From contig JAAYTZ010000052.1 of NCBI GenBank assembly GCA_012517965.1, positions 1 to 62,875 of the forward strand: 62,875 nt of DNA, in the 5' to 3' direction. The DNA is from Propionibacterium sp. (lineage in GTDB: Bacteria; Actinomycetota; Actinomycetes; Propionibacteriales; Propionibacteriaceae). Under the pieces are notes generated by a model. That model saw only the letters and a program-made list of their open reading frames with translations, ran no database searches and had not been told where the DNA came from. Shown here piece after piece: positions 24,848-39,800 of the stretch. The position numbers and the translations under genes were made by a program. Position 1 is the stretch's first letter; every line of letters begins with the position of its first letter.

Positions 24848-27800
24848 GTGCTCACCCTCACCCTCGACCCGGCCGCCGGCGCCGGCGGCGCCGTGTACTA
24901 CGTGGCTCCGGACGGCGCGCTCACCCGGCTCGCCAGCACCGTCACCGGCGACACGGTGAGCGCCGCGCTGCCGCACTTCAGCGCGTTCACCGCGGGCGCG
25001 CCCTACCTCACCATCGGCGACGTCGTCACCCTGGAGGGCGAGGTCACGGTCGGCGCCGACGGCACGTGGGCCGGCACGGGGCTGCGGCTGTTCGTGGGCG
25101 ACGGCCCGCTGTACCTCGCCGACGGCTCGCTCAACCCGGCCGCCCGCGGGCTGCTGATCACGGACGCCACCGCGGCCCTGTTCCGCTCCGGCACCGACGT
25201 CGCGATCGACGCGCGCGGCCGCATCACCCTGATCGGCGTCGCGGGCGTCGCACTGGACGGAGTCCTGCGCGTCCGGGTGAACGAAACCGCGTCGGCGATG
25301 GACCGCAGCGTGACGCTGCCCGACGGCTCCGGCACCGTCGGCCTCACGTTCGCCGCCGGCGAGGTCGCCGCGGGCGGCACCCCGTTCGTCGCCATCACGG
25401 CGGACGCGCTGACGGTCGCCGCCCTCGGCCAGACGTTCACCGCGGACGCCGCGATCACCTACGCCGCCGGCACCGGGGTCACCCTCGGGCTGAGCCACGT
25501 GACGTGGACGCTGACCGCCGGTGCCGCGACGGTCGCCAGCCTCACCGGCGGCTCGGGCAGCGTCACGCTCGGCAGCGACTGGAGCCTCGCCGGGACGCTC
25601 GCGCTCACCGTCCCCGGGTTCACGCTGACCACCTCGGCCACCCTCGCGCTGTCCACCGCGAACCCCGCCGACTCCTTCCTCCGGCTGGCCGTCGGACCCA
25701 CCGCGCTCAGCCTCGCCGGCCAGACGCTGCAGGTCGCGTCGCTCAACGTCGAGCGGACCACCGTCCAGGGCGTCAGCACCACGCGCGTCGCCCTGCAAGG
25801 CGGGCACCTGGCGCTCGCCGCCGGCGGCACCGACCTGCTCGTCCTGGACGCGATCGCCGGATCGCTGGTGGTGACGGCCGACGGCCTGGCCGGCCGGCTG
25901 GCCGCGACGGTCACCACCGCCCCGACCGGGTTCACGCTGGGGACGGTGCGGGTCGAGGTCAACACCGGTGCCGCCGCCCTCGGCGACCTGCCGGCGGGGC
26001 CGTACGTCCGCGTCGAGGCCCTCGGGGCGTCCCTCGCCGTGGCCGGCCAGCGCCTCCAGGGCGACATCGTCTTCAGCCGGGCGACCACCGCCGCCGGCGC
26101 GAGCGTGGTCGCGGTCGCCGTCGACCGGCTCGCCTTCGCGGTCAGCGACGGCACCTCGCCGCTGGTGTCGCTGAGCCGGGGGAGCGGCGTCCTGCTGCTC
26201 ACGACGGCCGGGTTCGCCGGCAGCCTCACCGGTGTGGTGGCCGTGAGCGTGCCGCAGGTGACGATCACCGGCGAGCTCTCCGTGCGCGTGAACACGACCG
26301 GCGCCGACGTGGCCGAGTCGGTCACCGTCGGCGACCGCACCGTGGCCCTCGACGTGCCCGGCGGAACCGGCGCGTTCGTGTCCTTCGCCGGCCGCGGCGT
26401 CGTGGTGGAGGTCGCCGGCCAGGAGATCCGCGGCGACCTCGAGATCGCGACCTCCGGCGACACGACCACCCTCGCGATCTCCGGCGCGAGCCTCGACCTG
26501 GGCGGCGGCGTCCTCAGCGTGACCGGCGCCAGCGCCGCCCTGACGTTGGTGGCGTCCGGCCTGCACGGCAGCTTCACCGGGACGCCGACGCTCAGCGTCC
26601 CCGGCCTCGGCTTCACCGCGACCGTCACCGTCACCCTCGACACCCGACCCACGATCCCGGTCGTGACCGTGACCGCCACCGGCGTGGCCGTCGCCGTCGG
26701 GCCCCTCACCCTGACCGCCGATGTCACCTTCAAGCGGGCGGCCGGCCCCGGCGGCGTCCCGGTCGTGCGGGTGGCCTTCGCCAACACCGACGGCGCCACG
26801 ACGAACCTCCTGGTGCTGAAGGCCGGGGACGCCGACCTGCTGACGGTCGCCGACGGCAGCGGAGAGTTGCTCCTCGGCACGACCGCCGCGGGCTGGCTCA
26901 GCCTCAGCGGGCTGACCGTGGCCTCCGGCGCCGGCTTCCAGCTGAGCGGCGGTGCGCTCACCCTCGACGTCAACACCGGAGCCGCTCCCGTCACCGAGAC
27001 CCTGACGGTCGGCGGCACCACCGCCGAGATCACCCTCCCCGGCGGGCCGTACGTCCGCGTCGCGGTCACCGGCACCACGCTGATCCTGCCCGCCGCGAAC
27101 CTGGCCGCCAGCCTCGCCTTCGAGCGGCGCCCCGGCGGCGAGGTCGTCGTCGCGGCGTCCGGCGTCGAGGTCGCCGTGACCGTCGGCGGCGAGGGCGCCA
27201 CCCTCACCGGCGGCTCCGGCGCCTTCCTCGTCACCGGCGGCGGGCTCGCCGGCTACGTCACCGGACGCCTCACCGCCGCCGCCGGCCCGGTGGCCGCGAA
27301 CGGCAACGTCCTGCTGCGGATCAACACCACCGCCGGGGCCGTCGACGAGACCGTCGAGGTCGGCGGGCAGCCGCTGAGCGTCAAGTTCGCCACGGGCCCG
27401 GTCTTCGAGGTGTCGCTGACGGACGCCAGCCTGTCCATCGGCGACTTCGTCACGATCGAGGGCTCGATCGCGTTCACCGACGCCGTCGTCGGCGGGGTCG
27501 GCGTCAGGCAGTTCGCCGGCACGGGCCTGAGCATCTTCCTCGGCAACGGCCCGGCGCGCCTCGGCACCGGCGAGATCAACCCGCTGGCCGTCGGCGTCCT
27601 GCTCAGCGACGCACGCCTCGGCCTGATCGGCAACAGCGCCGGCACCGCCTTCGCGCTCGTCGCCTCCGGCACCGTCAGCCTCCTCGGCGTCCCCGGGGTG
27701 GTGCTCACCGGGACGGCGGACGTCCGCGTCAACACCCTCGGCCCCGCCCTGGGCACCGGGATCGACACCGTCATCGAGATCCCGGGCAGCACCGAGCCCG

Positions 27801-30800
27801 GCGTCGCCGTCACCTTCGGCACGACCGATCCCGTCACCGAGTTCACCGCCACCGCGACCCTGGCGGTCGCGGGGCAGAGGTTCGCCGGCACGTTCGGCTT
27901 CGCCCGGGACGCCGGCGACACCCTGATCACCGCGTCCGGGGTCACGCTGAGCCTCGGGTCGGCGGTCGCCCTCACCGACGGCGCGGGCACGCTGCTGATC
28001 GGTGCCGCCGGACTGGCCGGCACGCTGTCGGGCAACCTCACCGTCACCGTCCCCGGCGTCACGTTCGGCAGCGGCTTCACGGTCGCGGTCAACTCCACCA
28101 ACGCGGCCGTCGACCGCGGCTCGTTGACCCTGCCGGCCGGCCCCTACCTGCGGGCGAGCGCCGCCGGACTGTCGGTGACGATCCTGGGCCAGACGCTGAT
28201 CGCGGATGTCGCCGTCGAGCGCACCGCCGACGCCACGACGATCACCTTGGCCGACGCGGCGCTGTCGCTGGGCGCGGGTGACTTCTCGGTCGGCATCACG
28301 GCGGGAGCGGGCCTCCTGGTCGCCACCGCCGCCGGGGTCGCCGGGAGGATCACCGGGGCCGTCGCGTTCACCCTCCCGACCGACGTCGCCCTCGACGCGA
28401 CGCTCTCGCTGGCAGTCAACACCACGACCGCCCCGGCGGCCGGGCTGCCCGCGGGCCCGTACCTGAGGTTCGAGGCGACCGGGGCCGAACTCACCGTGCG
28501 CGGCCAGCGGATCGCCGGCGACGTCTCCTTCGAGAAGGCCACCGACTACGGCACCGACGGCGTCCCGGGCGGCAGCGGCGCCGCCGCCGACACCGCGGCG
28601 CTGCGGCTCGCGGTCGCGAACGCGTCGCTGTCGCTCGCGGGCCTCGTCACCCTCAGCCGGGGGAGCGCCCAGCTGCTGCTCACCGCCGCCGGCCTCGCGG
28701 GCCGGATCACGGGCGACGTCGCGCTCACCGTGCCGGGCGTCTCCTTCAGCGGCGCCCTCGGCCTCGACCTCAACACGACCGGCGGTGCCATCGACGCCAC
28801 CTTCTCCGTCGGCTCGGCCCCGGCGCAGCGCCTGGCCCTGCCCATGGGCCCGTTCGTCCGGGTCAGCGGCACCGGCCTCAGCCTCACCGTGGCCGGGCAG
28901 ACCCTTGCCGGCGACTTCGTGTTCACCCAGAGCGGGGCCACGCTGAGCGTGGCCACCGCCGGCCTCGCGCTGAGGCTGGGCGGGACGCCGGGTGCCCCGC
29001 TGGTCTCGGCGGTGCAACGCGCCGGGTCGGTCGCCGAGTTCGTGCTCGACACCACGGGGCTCGCCGGACGGGTCACGATGGACGTGACGCTGGGCGTCCC
29101 CGGCGTCACCCTCGGCGGCACCCTCGGCCTCGAGGTCAACACGACGGCCGCGGCCGTCACCCTCCCGTCGACCGCCGTCGTGCCCGCGGGCCCCTTCGTC
29201 CAACTGACCGGCAGCCCCATCTCCGTGAACCTGCTCGGCCAGTCGCTGTCGGCCGACGTCACGATCCGCCGGGTCACGGACGCCGCGGGCGCGTCCGTCG
29301 TCACCATCGGCGTCGCGAACGCCACCCTCGTCCTGCTGCCGGGCACGACCTCCTACGCCAGGCTGACCGGCGGCACCGGCGTCCTGCTGCTCAGCGGGGC
29401 GGGGCTGGCGGGACGCCTGGCCGGGTCCCTGGCCGTCGTGGTGCCCGGGGTCGGCTTCGACGCCGGCTCCTTCGAGGTGCAGGCCAACACCACCGGCGCG
29501 GCCGTGGTCGCCACGGTGCCCGTAGGCGGCGGCGTCCTCGACCTGGACCTGCCGGCCGGGCCGTACCTGCGGATCGCCGGCACCGGCGTCCGCCTGACGG
29601 TCGCGGGTCAGTCGCTGAGCGGCAACGTCACCCTGGAGAAGTCGGCGGGCGTCCTCAAGCTGGCGGCCACCGACGTCGAGGCCGCCTTCGGCGACGGCAA
29701 CACCGCCTACCTCACGCTGCTCGGCGGCGAAGCGCTGTTCGTCGTCACGTCGTCCGGCCTGGCCGGCGAGGTCAGCGGCACCGTCGCCCTGCGCAGCATC
29801 CCGCACGTCACCCTCGGCGGCACCCTGGCGCTGGTCGTCAACACCACCGGCGGCGCCGTCCTCCAGACGTTCACGGTCGGCGGCCAGCCGCGCACCCTGG
29901 ACCTGCCCGCCACCCCGACGCTCAGCATCGCCGGCACCGACGTCGTGCTGGTCGTCGCCGGCCAGCAGCTCCGCGCCGACGTCACGATCACGAAGCTGGC
30001 CACCGGCGTCCGGATCGACCTCGCCGACGGCAACCTCATCCTGGGCACCCCGACGGCCCCGCTACTCCGCGTCACCGACCTCAACACCGGCACCACCGGC
30101 CTGACGATCACCACCGCCGGCATCACCGGCAGCGTCGCCGGCGGCGTCCAGTTCGACGTGCCGTCGGTGTCGCTGGCCGGCGCCTTCAGCCTCGAACTCG
30201 ACACCACGCTCGCCACCCCGCGGCTGCGCGTGACCGCCACCGGGGCCACCCTCACCGTGGGCGGCTTCGCCCTCGGCGGCAACGTCGTCATCGAGCGCTC
30301 CGCCGCCGGCGTCGCCCTCGCCTTCGCCGACGTCACCCTCGACCTCGACGGCCTCGTGACCGTCACCGCCGCCAACCACTGGACCGGGGCCGTGCTGGTC
30401 TCGACGGCCGGCGTCGCGGCGAGCTTCACCGGCGCCCTCGACAACGTGTTCCGCCTGCCCGGCGTCACGGTGGGCGGGACGGCGGCCCTGCAGCTCAACA
30501 CCGGCACCGCGCCCGTCGACCAGACCCTCACGGTCGCGACCCCCGGCGGCGGCACGAGCCCGGTGACCGTGACCGTGCCCGGCGGCCCCTACGTGCAGGT
30601 CGCGGTCACCGGCACCCTCGGCATCGGCGGCGTGTCGTTCGCCGGCGCCTTCCTCATCCGGCGGCAGAGCCAGCCCACCCCCGAGACGCTCATCGCGCTG
30701 ACCGGCGTCGCGGTGCAACTGGCCGACTCGACGACGAGCGATTCGCTGACGCTCACCAACGGCCAGGGCCTCTTCGTGATCGTGCCCGGCACGGCCCCGA

Positions 30801-33800
30801 CCGGCGGCATCGCGGGCCAGTTCTCCGCCGACGTGACCGCCGGCTCCGGCGGGTTCAGCGCCGGCATCACCGTCGGGGTCAAGTACAACGCCACCACCGC
30901 CGAGGTGCACCGCTCGGTCGTGGTCGACGGCACGACGATCAGCCTCGACTTCGGCTCGGGCGAGCTGGCGACCGCCTCGCCGTACGCGCCCTACGTGCGG
31001 GTCTCCGGTTCCGGCACCATCAAACTGGGCGACTTCATCGAGGTCAGCGGCGGCGTGTCGTTCGGCTCCGGCGCCACCGCCGTCACCGACGCCCGCATCT
31101 TCGTCGGCCAGGGCCCGGCCACCCTCGAGGGCGGCGCAGCGAACCCGGCCGCCCGCGGCGTCTCGATCACCGGCGCGAACGGGGCCGCGCAGTCCATCGG
31201 CGGCCAGAACGTCTTCTTCGCCACCGGCACCGTCGCCCTCCTCGGCGTGCCGGGGGTGACGGCCACCGGGACGATCACCGTCCGGCACAATCCCACCGGC
31301 AGCACCCAGACCCTCACCGTCGACTCCCAGAACTACGTCGTCGAGGCCGGCACCTACGTGGGCGCCACCGGCCTGGTGCTCTCGATCGAGGGCGTCTCGT
31401 TCACCGGCGGGATGAGCTTCACGAAGTCGGCCGACGGCGTCCACGTGACGTTCACCGACGTCACGGCGTCCTTCGGGGACGGCGCGCCGGTGACCGCGGG
31501 GATCGCCGCCGCCGACCTCACCATCGTCGCCCCGACCGCCGGGTCCCCGGCCGGCATCTTCGGCTACGCGATCGCGACGATCGACGTCGCGGCCGCGGGC
31601 ATCGCGATCGGCGGCGTGATCGACTTCCGGCTCAACACGACCGCCACCGCGCGCGACGCCGGCGGCGTCACCCTGCCGGGGCACACGCTCGCGGTCCAGG
31701 TGGACGCCACCGGCGCGGGTCACGGCCTCGTCGTCGCCGATCAGACGCTGCAGGGCGTGTTCTCGTTCGAGCAGGAGAACCTGCCGGTCAGCCCGCAGGC
31801 ACCCGCCGGGACGCAGCCCCCGAAGGTCGTCCGGGTCGCCGGTCGCGCCATCACCCTGGTGCTCGGGACGCCGACCGCGGGCGTCAGCGTCACCGAGGGC
31901 ACCGCCGCGTTCCTGCTGACCGGCGCCGGCTTCGCCGGCCGCATCGGCGGCCGGGTGGCCGTCAACGTCGCCGGCGGCAGCGCCGTCACCTTCACCGGCG
32001 ACCTGTCGGTCGCCATCAACACCGGCTCCGTGGCCGTCAACCAGACCCTGACCGTCGGCGGGCAGCCCGTGTCGCTGGTCCTGCCGAAGGGGCCGTACCT
32101 GCGCGTCGAGGGCCTCGGCATCGTGATCGGGCTGCTGGGGCAGCAGCTCACCGGCGACCTCGTGTTCGAGAAGAGCGGGACGACGGTCGTCCTGGCCGCG
32201 ACGGGAGTGTCGGCGTCCCTCGGCGACGGCGTCACCCCGTACGTGAGCCTCACCAACGGCTCCGGCGTGTTCGTGCTGACCCCGGGCTTCGCGGGCGAGA
32301 TCAGCGGCAAGGTCGCGCTCACCGTGCCCGGCGTGACGCTCACCGGCACCTTCGGCTTCCAGGTCAACAACGGCACGGCCGCGGCCGCCACCACGGTCAC
32401 CGTCGGCGGCCAGGCCGTCACCCTGAACGTGCCCGGCGGGCCGTTCCTCCAGGTCGGCGGCACCGGCGTCACCCTCACCGTCGCGGGCGTCGCGCTGCGG
32501 GGCGGGTTCACCTTCCGCCAGGCCACCGCCGCCGACGGCACCCGCCGCGTCGACATCGCCCTGGACGCCGTCACCCTCGACCTGGGCGCGCTCGGCGACG
32601 TCGCCGTCACCGGGAGCCTCGCCCTCCGTCCCGCCGGACTCGCCGGCGCCCTCACCCTCGGCGCAGCCCTGACGCTGCCGGGCGTCACCCTCGGCGGCAG
32701 CCTCGGCGTCCAGATCAACAACACGGCGGCGCCGGTCACCCTCGACGACGGCACCCCGCTGCCGGCCGGCCCCTACCTGCGAGTCGTCGGCGATCCGGTC
32801 ACCCTCACGTTCGGCACCGACGGGCCGCAGCTCACGGCGTCCGTCTCGGTCACGGCGGCGACCAACGCCGCCGGGCAGCGCCGCACGGTCGTCGGCGTCG
32901 CGGGCGGCTCGGTGCGCCTGAATGCCGCCGACGCGCCGCTCCTCACCGGCGTCGCCGGGCTGATCGTCGTCGCCCCGGACGGCGTCGCCGCCACCCTCGC
33001 CGGCACCCTGGACGCCGCCGCGCTGCTCCCCGCCGGGGTCACCGTCGCCGGCACCTTCGCGCTCAGCGTCAACACCGCGCCCCGGCCGGTCGCGGAGTCG
33101 CTGACGCTCGGCGGCGTGGCCCTCGCGCTGAACCTGCCCTCGGGCTCGTTCGTTCGCGTCGCCGGCACCGGCGTCACCCTCAACGTCATGGGCCAGCGCC
33201 TCACCGGCAACCTCGCCGTCCAGAAGACCGGCACCCGGACCGTCATCGCCTTCACCGACGTCACGCTGCGGCTCGGCGACGGGACGACCGACCTCGTCGT
33301 GCTGTCCGGCGGCCGCGGCGGGTTCGCGGTGGCGCCCACCGGCCTGTCCGGCAGCCTCACCGGCTCGGTCGCCCTGACCATCCCCGACGTCACCCTCACC
33401 GGCGCGATCAGCCTCGAGATCAACACGGCGGCGGCGGCGTCCGGTTCGGTCGTCATCGACGTGGGCGGGACGCCACTGACGATCGCCACCGGCGGGGCAC
33501 AACGGTTCCGCCTCGGCGGCTCGGGCGTCGCGCTGACCGTCGCCGGCCAGCGGCTGGCGGGGGAGTTCTGGGTCGAGCAGGTCGTCACCGGCACGACCCG
33601 CACCGTGCGGATCAGCGCCGCGGGCGTCACGCTGTTCCTCGGGGACGCCGCCGGCACCGCCGCGACCGACGACGACACGGGCGTGCTGCTCAGCGGCGGC
33701 TCCGGCCAGCTGCTGCTCACCCCGACGGGCCTCGCGACCAGCCTGACCGGGACGCTCGCGGTCGTCGTCCCCTCCGGGACCGCCCTGCCGTTCACCCTCG

Positions 33801-36800
33801 GCGCGACGACCGCCTCGCTGCAGCTCAACACCCGGCCGACGGCCGTCAACGACAGCGCCCTGGGGCTCGCCCTGCCGGCCGGCCGGTTCGTGCGCGTCAC
33901 GATCGCCACCGACCTGGAGATCGCGGGCCAGTCGCTCGGCGGCACGTTCGCGTTCGAGCAGGCGCGCAACGCCGGCGCCGACGGCGTCCTCAACACCACC
34001 GACGACCGGAACGTGCTCAAGGTCGGGGCCACCGGCGTCCACCTGTTCGTCGGGGCGTCCGGCTACGGCCTCGACGTGTCGGACGGGGAGGCGCTGTTCC
34101 TGATGACGCGCGACGGGCTGGCCGGCCGCGTCTCGGCGCACGCCGAGCTGCTGCTGGGCGACCTGCTGGACCCGGTGTCGGCGGACGTCACGGTGAGCGT
34201 CAACAACCTGCGCAAGACGACCGGCTCGACCACGGTCGCGCTCGCGGCGAACGAGACGTTCGTGCTCGGCGGCACCACCGCCACGCTCAGCCTGCCGGCC
34301 GGCTCGTACGTCAAGGTCGCGGTGACCGGGGTCGCCCTGGTCCTCCAGGGCCAGCGGCTCACCGCCGACGTCGCCGTCGAGCGGGCCATCGCGCTGGCCG
34401 CCGGCGACGTCATCCCCACGGGCGCCACGCCGACGACGAGCGTCCGGTTCGCCAACGTCTCGCTGCGGCTGGGCACGACGTCGGCCGACTTCGTCACGGT
34501 CAGCGGCGGCCACGGCGCCTTCACGATCTTCCCCACGGCCGGGTCCGTCGCCGGCGGCCTCGCCGGACGCCTGGTCGGCGCCGTCGCCGTCACGATCCCG
34601 GGCGTCACCGTCGCCGGCGCGTTCGAGTTGCGGATCAACACCACCGGCGCCCCCCGCGACCTCGACGGCGTGACCGTCGCCCGGGGGCTCACCGTCGCCG
34701 GCACCGGCGTGTCGCTCAGCGTGGCCGGTCAGACGCTGTCGGGGTCGTTCACCTTCGTCAAGAGCGCGGACGGCACCACCCTCGACCTCGGCCTGCTCGG
34801 CGTGTCGCTGGCCCTGGGCACCGGGGCGAAGACCCTGGTCACGCTCACGATCGCCTCCGGCGCGCTGCGGATCCTGCCCCAGGGCATCGCGGGCTCGCTG
34901 ACGGCCTCGGCGGTGCTCGACGCGAGCCTGTCCTCGGCCGTCGACCTCACCGGCCTGAGCCTGCGCGTCGACGTGAACACCACGACCGTCCGCCAGCAGT
35001 TCACCATCGGCGTCGCCGGCACCGCTGTCGCCGTCGACGTCCCCGCCGGCCCGTACGTCCGCGTCCAGGCCGGGACGGAAGCCGACCCGGTCAGCCTGGC
35101 CGTCCTCGGGCAGCGGCTCGCCGGCGTCGTGCTGATCGAGCAGCGCACGACGGCCGCCCGCACGCGGGTGGTCACGGTGGCCTTCACCCACGTCTCGCTG
35201 TTCCTCGGCGATCCCGGCGCGGACCTCGACGGCACGGCCGACGACAAGGGGTTCCGGCTCACCGGCGGAGCCGGCGTCTGGGTGTTCACCCCGGGCGGCG
35301 TGGCCGGCGAGATCACCGGCGCGGTCGAGACGGTCGGCTTCGGCAGCGACTTCTCGATCAGCGGCACCCTCGGTCTGCAGGTCAACAACACCGCGGTGAA
35401 GGTCGCCGAGACGGTCACCTTCACGGACGCCGCCGGCGCCGCCGTGACCCGGGCCCTCGCCCTGCCCGCCGGTCCGTACGTGCGGCTGTGGGCCGACGAC
35501 TTCGCGCTGACCATCGCCGGCCTCACCATCACCGCCGACCTGGCCCTCGAACGGGTGAGCGCCGGGGCCGGCACCGTCACCCGGATCGGCTTCGCCCACG
35601 CGAGCCTGGGCACCGACCAGCCGGTCGACGGCGGCACGAACCCCGGCCTCAGCGAAGGACAGGGCGCCCTGTTCCTGTTCTCCCCGGGCGCGACCACCGC
35701 CACCGGCGTCACCACGACCACCGGCGGGCTCGCGGGCACGCTGCTGGGGCACGTGGCGGTCGCGGGGGACACCAGCTTCAGCGCCGACGGCACCGTCGGC
35801 TTCCAGGTCAACACGACGGGGGTCGCGGTCGACCAGTCCCTGACCGTGGGCGGCACCGCCGTCACCCTCAAGATGGCGGCCAGCCCGACGTTCCTGTTCG
35901 TCGTGCAGGATCTCGCCTTCGACTTCGGCGACCTGCTCGAGGTGCGTGCGGGCAGCTTCACGGCGGGCGGCGGCACGTTCAGCGGCACCGGCCTGGAGTT
36001 GTTCGTCGGGAGCGGGCCGTCCAAGCTCGCCGACGGCAGCGACAACCCTCGCGCCATCGGCGTCCTGATCACGAACGCGACCCTGGAATTCCGGGGCACG
36101 ACCGGGGCGTACGCGATCCTCGCCAGCGGGACGCTGCGGCTGCTCGGCCTCGACGGGCTGACCGTCGAGGGCACCGTCACCCGCTTCGCGGTCAACACCG
36201 GCCCGAGCGCCGTCACCTTCGGCACCGGCCCGACCGCCTTCACCGCCCAGCCCGGCGTGTTCAGCTTCCTCGCCAGCGGCGTCCGGTTCGCGGTGCCGGG
36301 CGTGGTCGACCTCTCCGGGACTTTGGGGCTGACCCGCCAGCCCAACGGCACCCTGGACGTGTACCTCAACAACCTCACGGTCCTCGTCGGGGTCGGCGGC
36401 ACCGACGTCGCCAAGATCGTCGGCTACGGCAGCTTCACGATCTCCCCGGCGACCGGGTTCCGGCTCAACAACGTCCGGGTGGACGACTTCGCCCTGTTCC
36501 CGAAGCCCACCGACACGCTCACCCCGGACGCCGCCGCGCCGACCCTGTTCCCGACCGCCGACCTCGGCGGCCCCGTTCAGAGCGGCGTGTACGGCACGGC
36601 GCCCACCTCGATCCTGGTGCGGTTCAACGACCTCAACGGCGTCGGGCTCCGCCCCGAGACCATCACCGACACCGCCGCCGAGTTCGAGGTGCTCGTCGAC
36701 GGCGCCACCCCGACCCAACCCGTGACCATCGGGCAGCCGGAGGCCCAGCCGAACCGGCCCGGCTGGTACCGCTACTCCGTGCTCGGCCTCCCCGCGAGCG

Positions 36801-39800
36801 GCCTGATCACCGTCCGATTCCTGCCGGGCGCCTTCAGCGACGTCTCCGGCGCCATGGCGATGGGCGCGGACCAGTCGTTCGTGATCTTCGTCAAGGACGC
36901 GCAGCACCCCACTCCCGGCCCCGTCGTGTCCCTGGCCAACCCCGCCAACGGCTCGGCCATCACCGTCGCGCAGCTCAACGCCCAGGGCTACGTGGACGTC
37001 ACCTACACCAGCCTGCCGCCGGCCACGGGCGTCGCCCCCGACCCGATCGACCAGAGCCTCATCAGGAACCGCCTGACGGCGCCGTTCAAGCTCTCGGGCA
37101 CCGCCCTGGCCGACGTCAAGGTGGACGCCAGCGGCTATCCCGAGCTCCCGGGCGCGCCGGTGCTGATCTCCGGACGCGCGGAGGGGTCCACCACCGTCAC
37201 CTACCGGTACTTCTTCAAGGACAAGCTGCCGACCAACGGCACCGGCCTGTTCGCCAGCGGCTGGCTGACCCTCGCCTTCGACGCGAACGTCGTGCGGACC
37301 TCGGCCACGACCCCGGTCTACAACACGGCCCAGACCCTCGGGTTCACCGTCGACGCGTCCGCGCCCGGCGCCGCCACCAAGGGCGGCCCGGTCAACCTCG
37401 GCCCGCTGACGCTCCAGGGCCCGAGCGTGGGCCTCGCCGACTTCGGCTTCGCCGACGGCATGGTGGTCCTGACGATCGCGCTCGGCGTCGACCGGGCCGG
37501 CCTCGCCTTCGGCTCCGGTGCCCAGAACACCGGCACGACCGCGGCCCAGACGAACTCCGGCGTCACCGTCGACCTCCTCGGCGTGATGGGCACCTTCGAC
37601 CTCGCGGTCGACGTGTTCGGCCTGCTGAGCGGCAACGTCCGGGTCGAGCCCACCGGCAAGTGGTCGCTGCGGGCCGCGTCGCTGGCGGCGCACATCCCCG
37701 ACGTCGCCGATCTCACCGCGACCGGCATCGAGGTGGGCTACGACCCCAAGGGGGCCGCCGACCAGGAACTCGTCCGCCTCGCGACGGCCACCCTGACGAT
37801 CCCGCGCTTCGGCATCACCGGCACCCTCAGGCCCTACAACCCCGGCACCGGCCAGAACGTGGACGAGACGGACCTCAAGGCCCATCCGACGCTGATCCCG
37901 GGCCTCGTCGTGCGGCAGAACGGGTTCACCCTCGGCACGGCCGAGCTGCGCTACGGTCCGACCGGCACCAACACGCTCAGTCCCACCGGCGCGGACCCGG
38001 CGATCAAGTTCGGCGACGTGCTGACCCTCGACGACATCCGCGTCGGCCTGTCCGGGTTCAAGGTGGACTTCGACGGCTCCAACCCGTTCGCCGACTTCGA
38101 CGGGGAGTTCTACATCGCCACCGGCGGCGCCAAGCTGTTCCCCGGCCGGCCGTACGGCGCGACGCTGAAGGACCGGCTGACCGCCGACGACCGGAACCCC
38201 GACGGCACCAGCAACGACGAGGCGTTCCGGATCACGCTCACCTTCTCGGCGGGCGAGGTCGACGACCTGATCCTCAACGTGGACACCCTCGAACTGCGGC
38301 TCGGCAGCTTCCTGACCCTGACCACGGTCAACTTCACGCTCAACACCGGGGCGTCCGGCACCTCGGCCGAACTGGTGTCGTTCGGCTCGGTCGGGGCGAC
38401 CGTCAGCATCGGCAGCCTCGCGATCACCGGCGAAGGCCGTAACTTCGCGATCACCGGCACCGGCGACTTCGTGGCCAAGGCGGGCTTCGGCGTCTTCCTG
38501 GCCGTCGGCTCGGCGAGCGGGGAGTCCTTCCAGTGGCCGTCCTGGATGCCGGTGCGGATCGACGCCATCGGCGTCCAGTGGGCCGACGTGTCGAACCATC
38601 CGGAGGACTTCGTCCTGACGCTGTCGCTGTCGGTGACCGGCATCCAGGGGCTGTCGGCGCTGGAGTTCTCCGGGTCGATCGTGGGCGTCAAGATCCAGCC
38701 GTCGCTCCTGGCCCAGGGCAAGTTCCCGATCATCGAGATCGCCGAGATCGGCGTCCGGGTCAAGGGCGACCTGTTCGGCGGGAAGCTCGACGCGGGCCTC
38801 GTCGGCGGCATCATCAAGCTGGACGCCAACTACGCGATCATCGGCGTGGCCGACACCACCGCCCCGGTGTTCAAGCGCGTGTTCTGCCTCGGCATCGAGG
38901 GCGGCTTCGCGATCGCCGGGATGGCGGGGCTGACGATCCGCCTCGGCCTGTCGGAGCTCGGGCCGCTGCAGGTCTTCCTCAACGTCGAGGTGCCCGGTGG
39001 CGTGATGCTGGTGCCGCAGATCGGCCTGGTGATGAACGACTTCGCCGCGGGCGTCGAGTTCTTCAAGAGCCTGCCGTCGCTGTCCGACCCGTTCGCGCTG
39101 CGCGGCCCGGTCGGCAACCTGCCGAGCGCCCAGACCGCCGACCAGTGGATGCAGGGGCTGCGCCAGCAGGTCGCCGCGCAGGCCAAGACCCTCGCCGAGC
39201 ACCCCGAGATGAACGGCTTCTTCGCTGCCTTCACCGCGCCGATGACGATCACGGGCTCGGCCCGCGTGTACTCGATCTACACCTCGCAGCAGGTGTTCAA
39301 CGGCCAGGTCGTGGTCAAGATCTCCACCGACGGGAAGCTCCTGATCATCGGCAAGCTCAACTTCGCCGCAAACCAGGTCTCCCTCTCCGGACGCCTCTAC
39401 GTCGACCTGTCCAAGGTCGCCACCGGCAACGCCACCGTGCTCTTCCTCGCCGACATCCCCGACCAGGTCCGCGTCCTCACCCTCTACGGCAAGCTCCGCA
39501 TGGGGTTCCGCGACTCGTCGGGCAACGAGGTCACCTTCGACGTCGTCGACCTGCCGTCCCCGGAGGCGACCGCGACCGCACCGACGGCGTCCGTGGTGCT
39601 GCCGGCCGCCGACGGCGCGAGCATCGACGTCGGTGTGGCCAACCTCGCCAAGACCGCGGACAACAAGCGGTACGTGGACGTCACCTTCACCGCGCCGGCC
39701 GGGGCGAGCATCGACTCCACCCACGTGCTGGACGCCGAGCACGAGCTCGAACTCGTCCTCAACGGCGGGACGCCGCTGCGGCCCGACTCCGGGACGCCGA

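Noticed and set aside
24650-29806. A 1718-codon open frame on the minus strand
   Set aside because: Low-complexity antisense translation opposite well-structured repeats; no start context.
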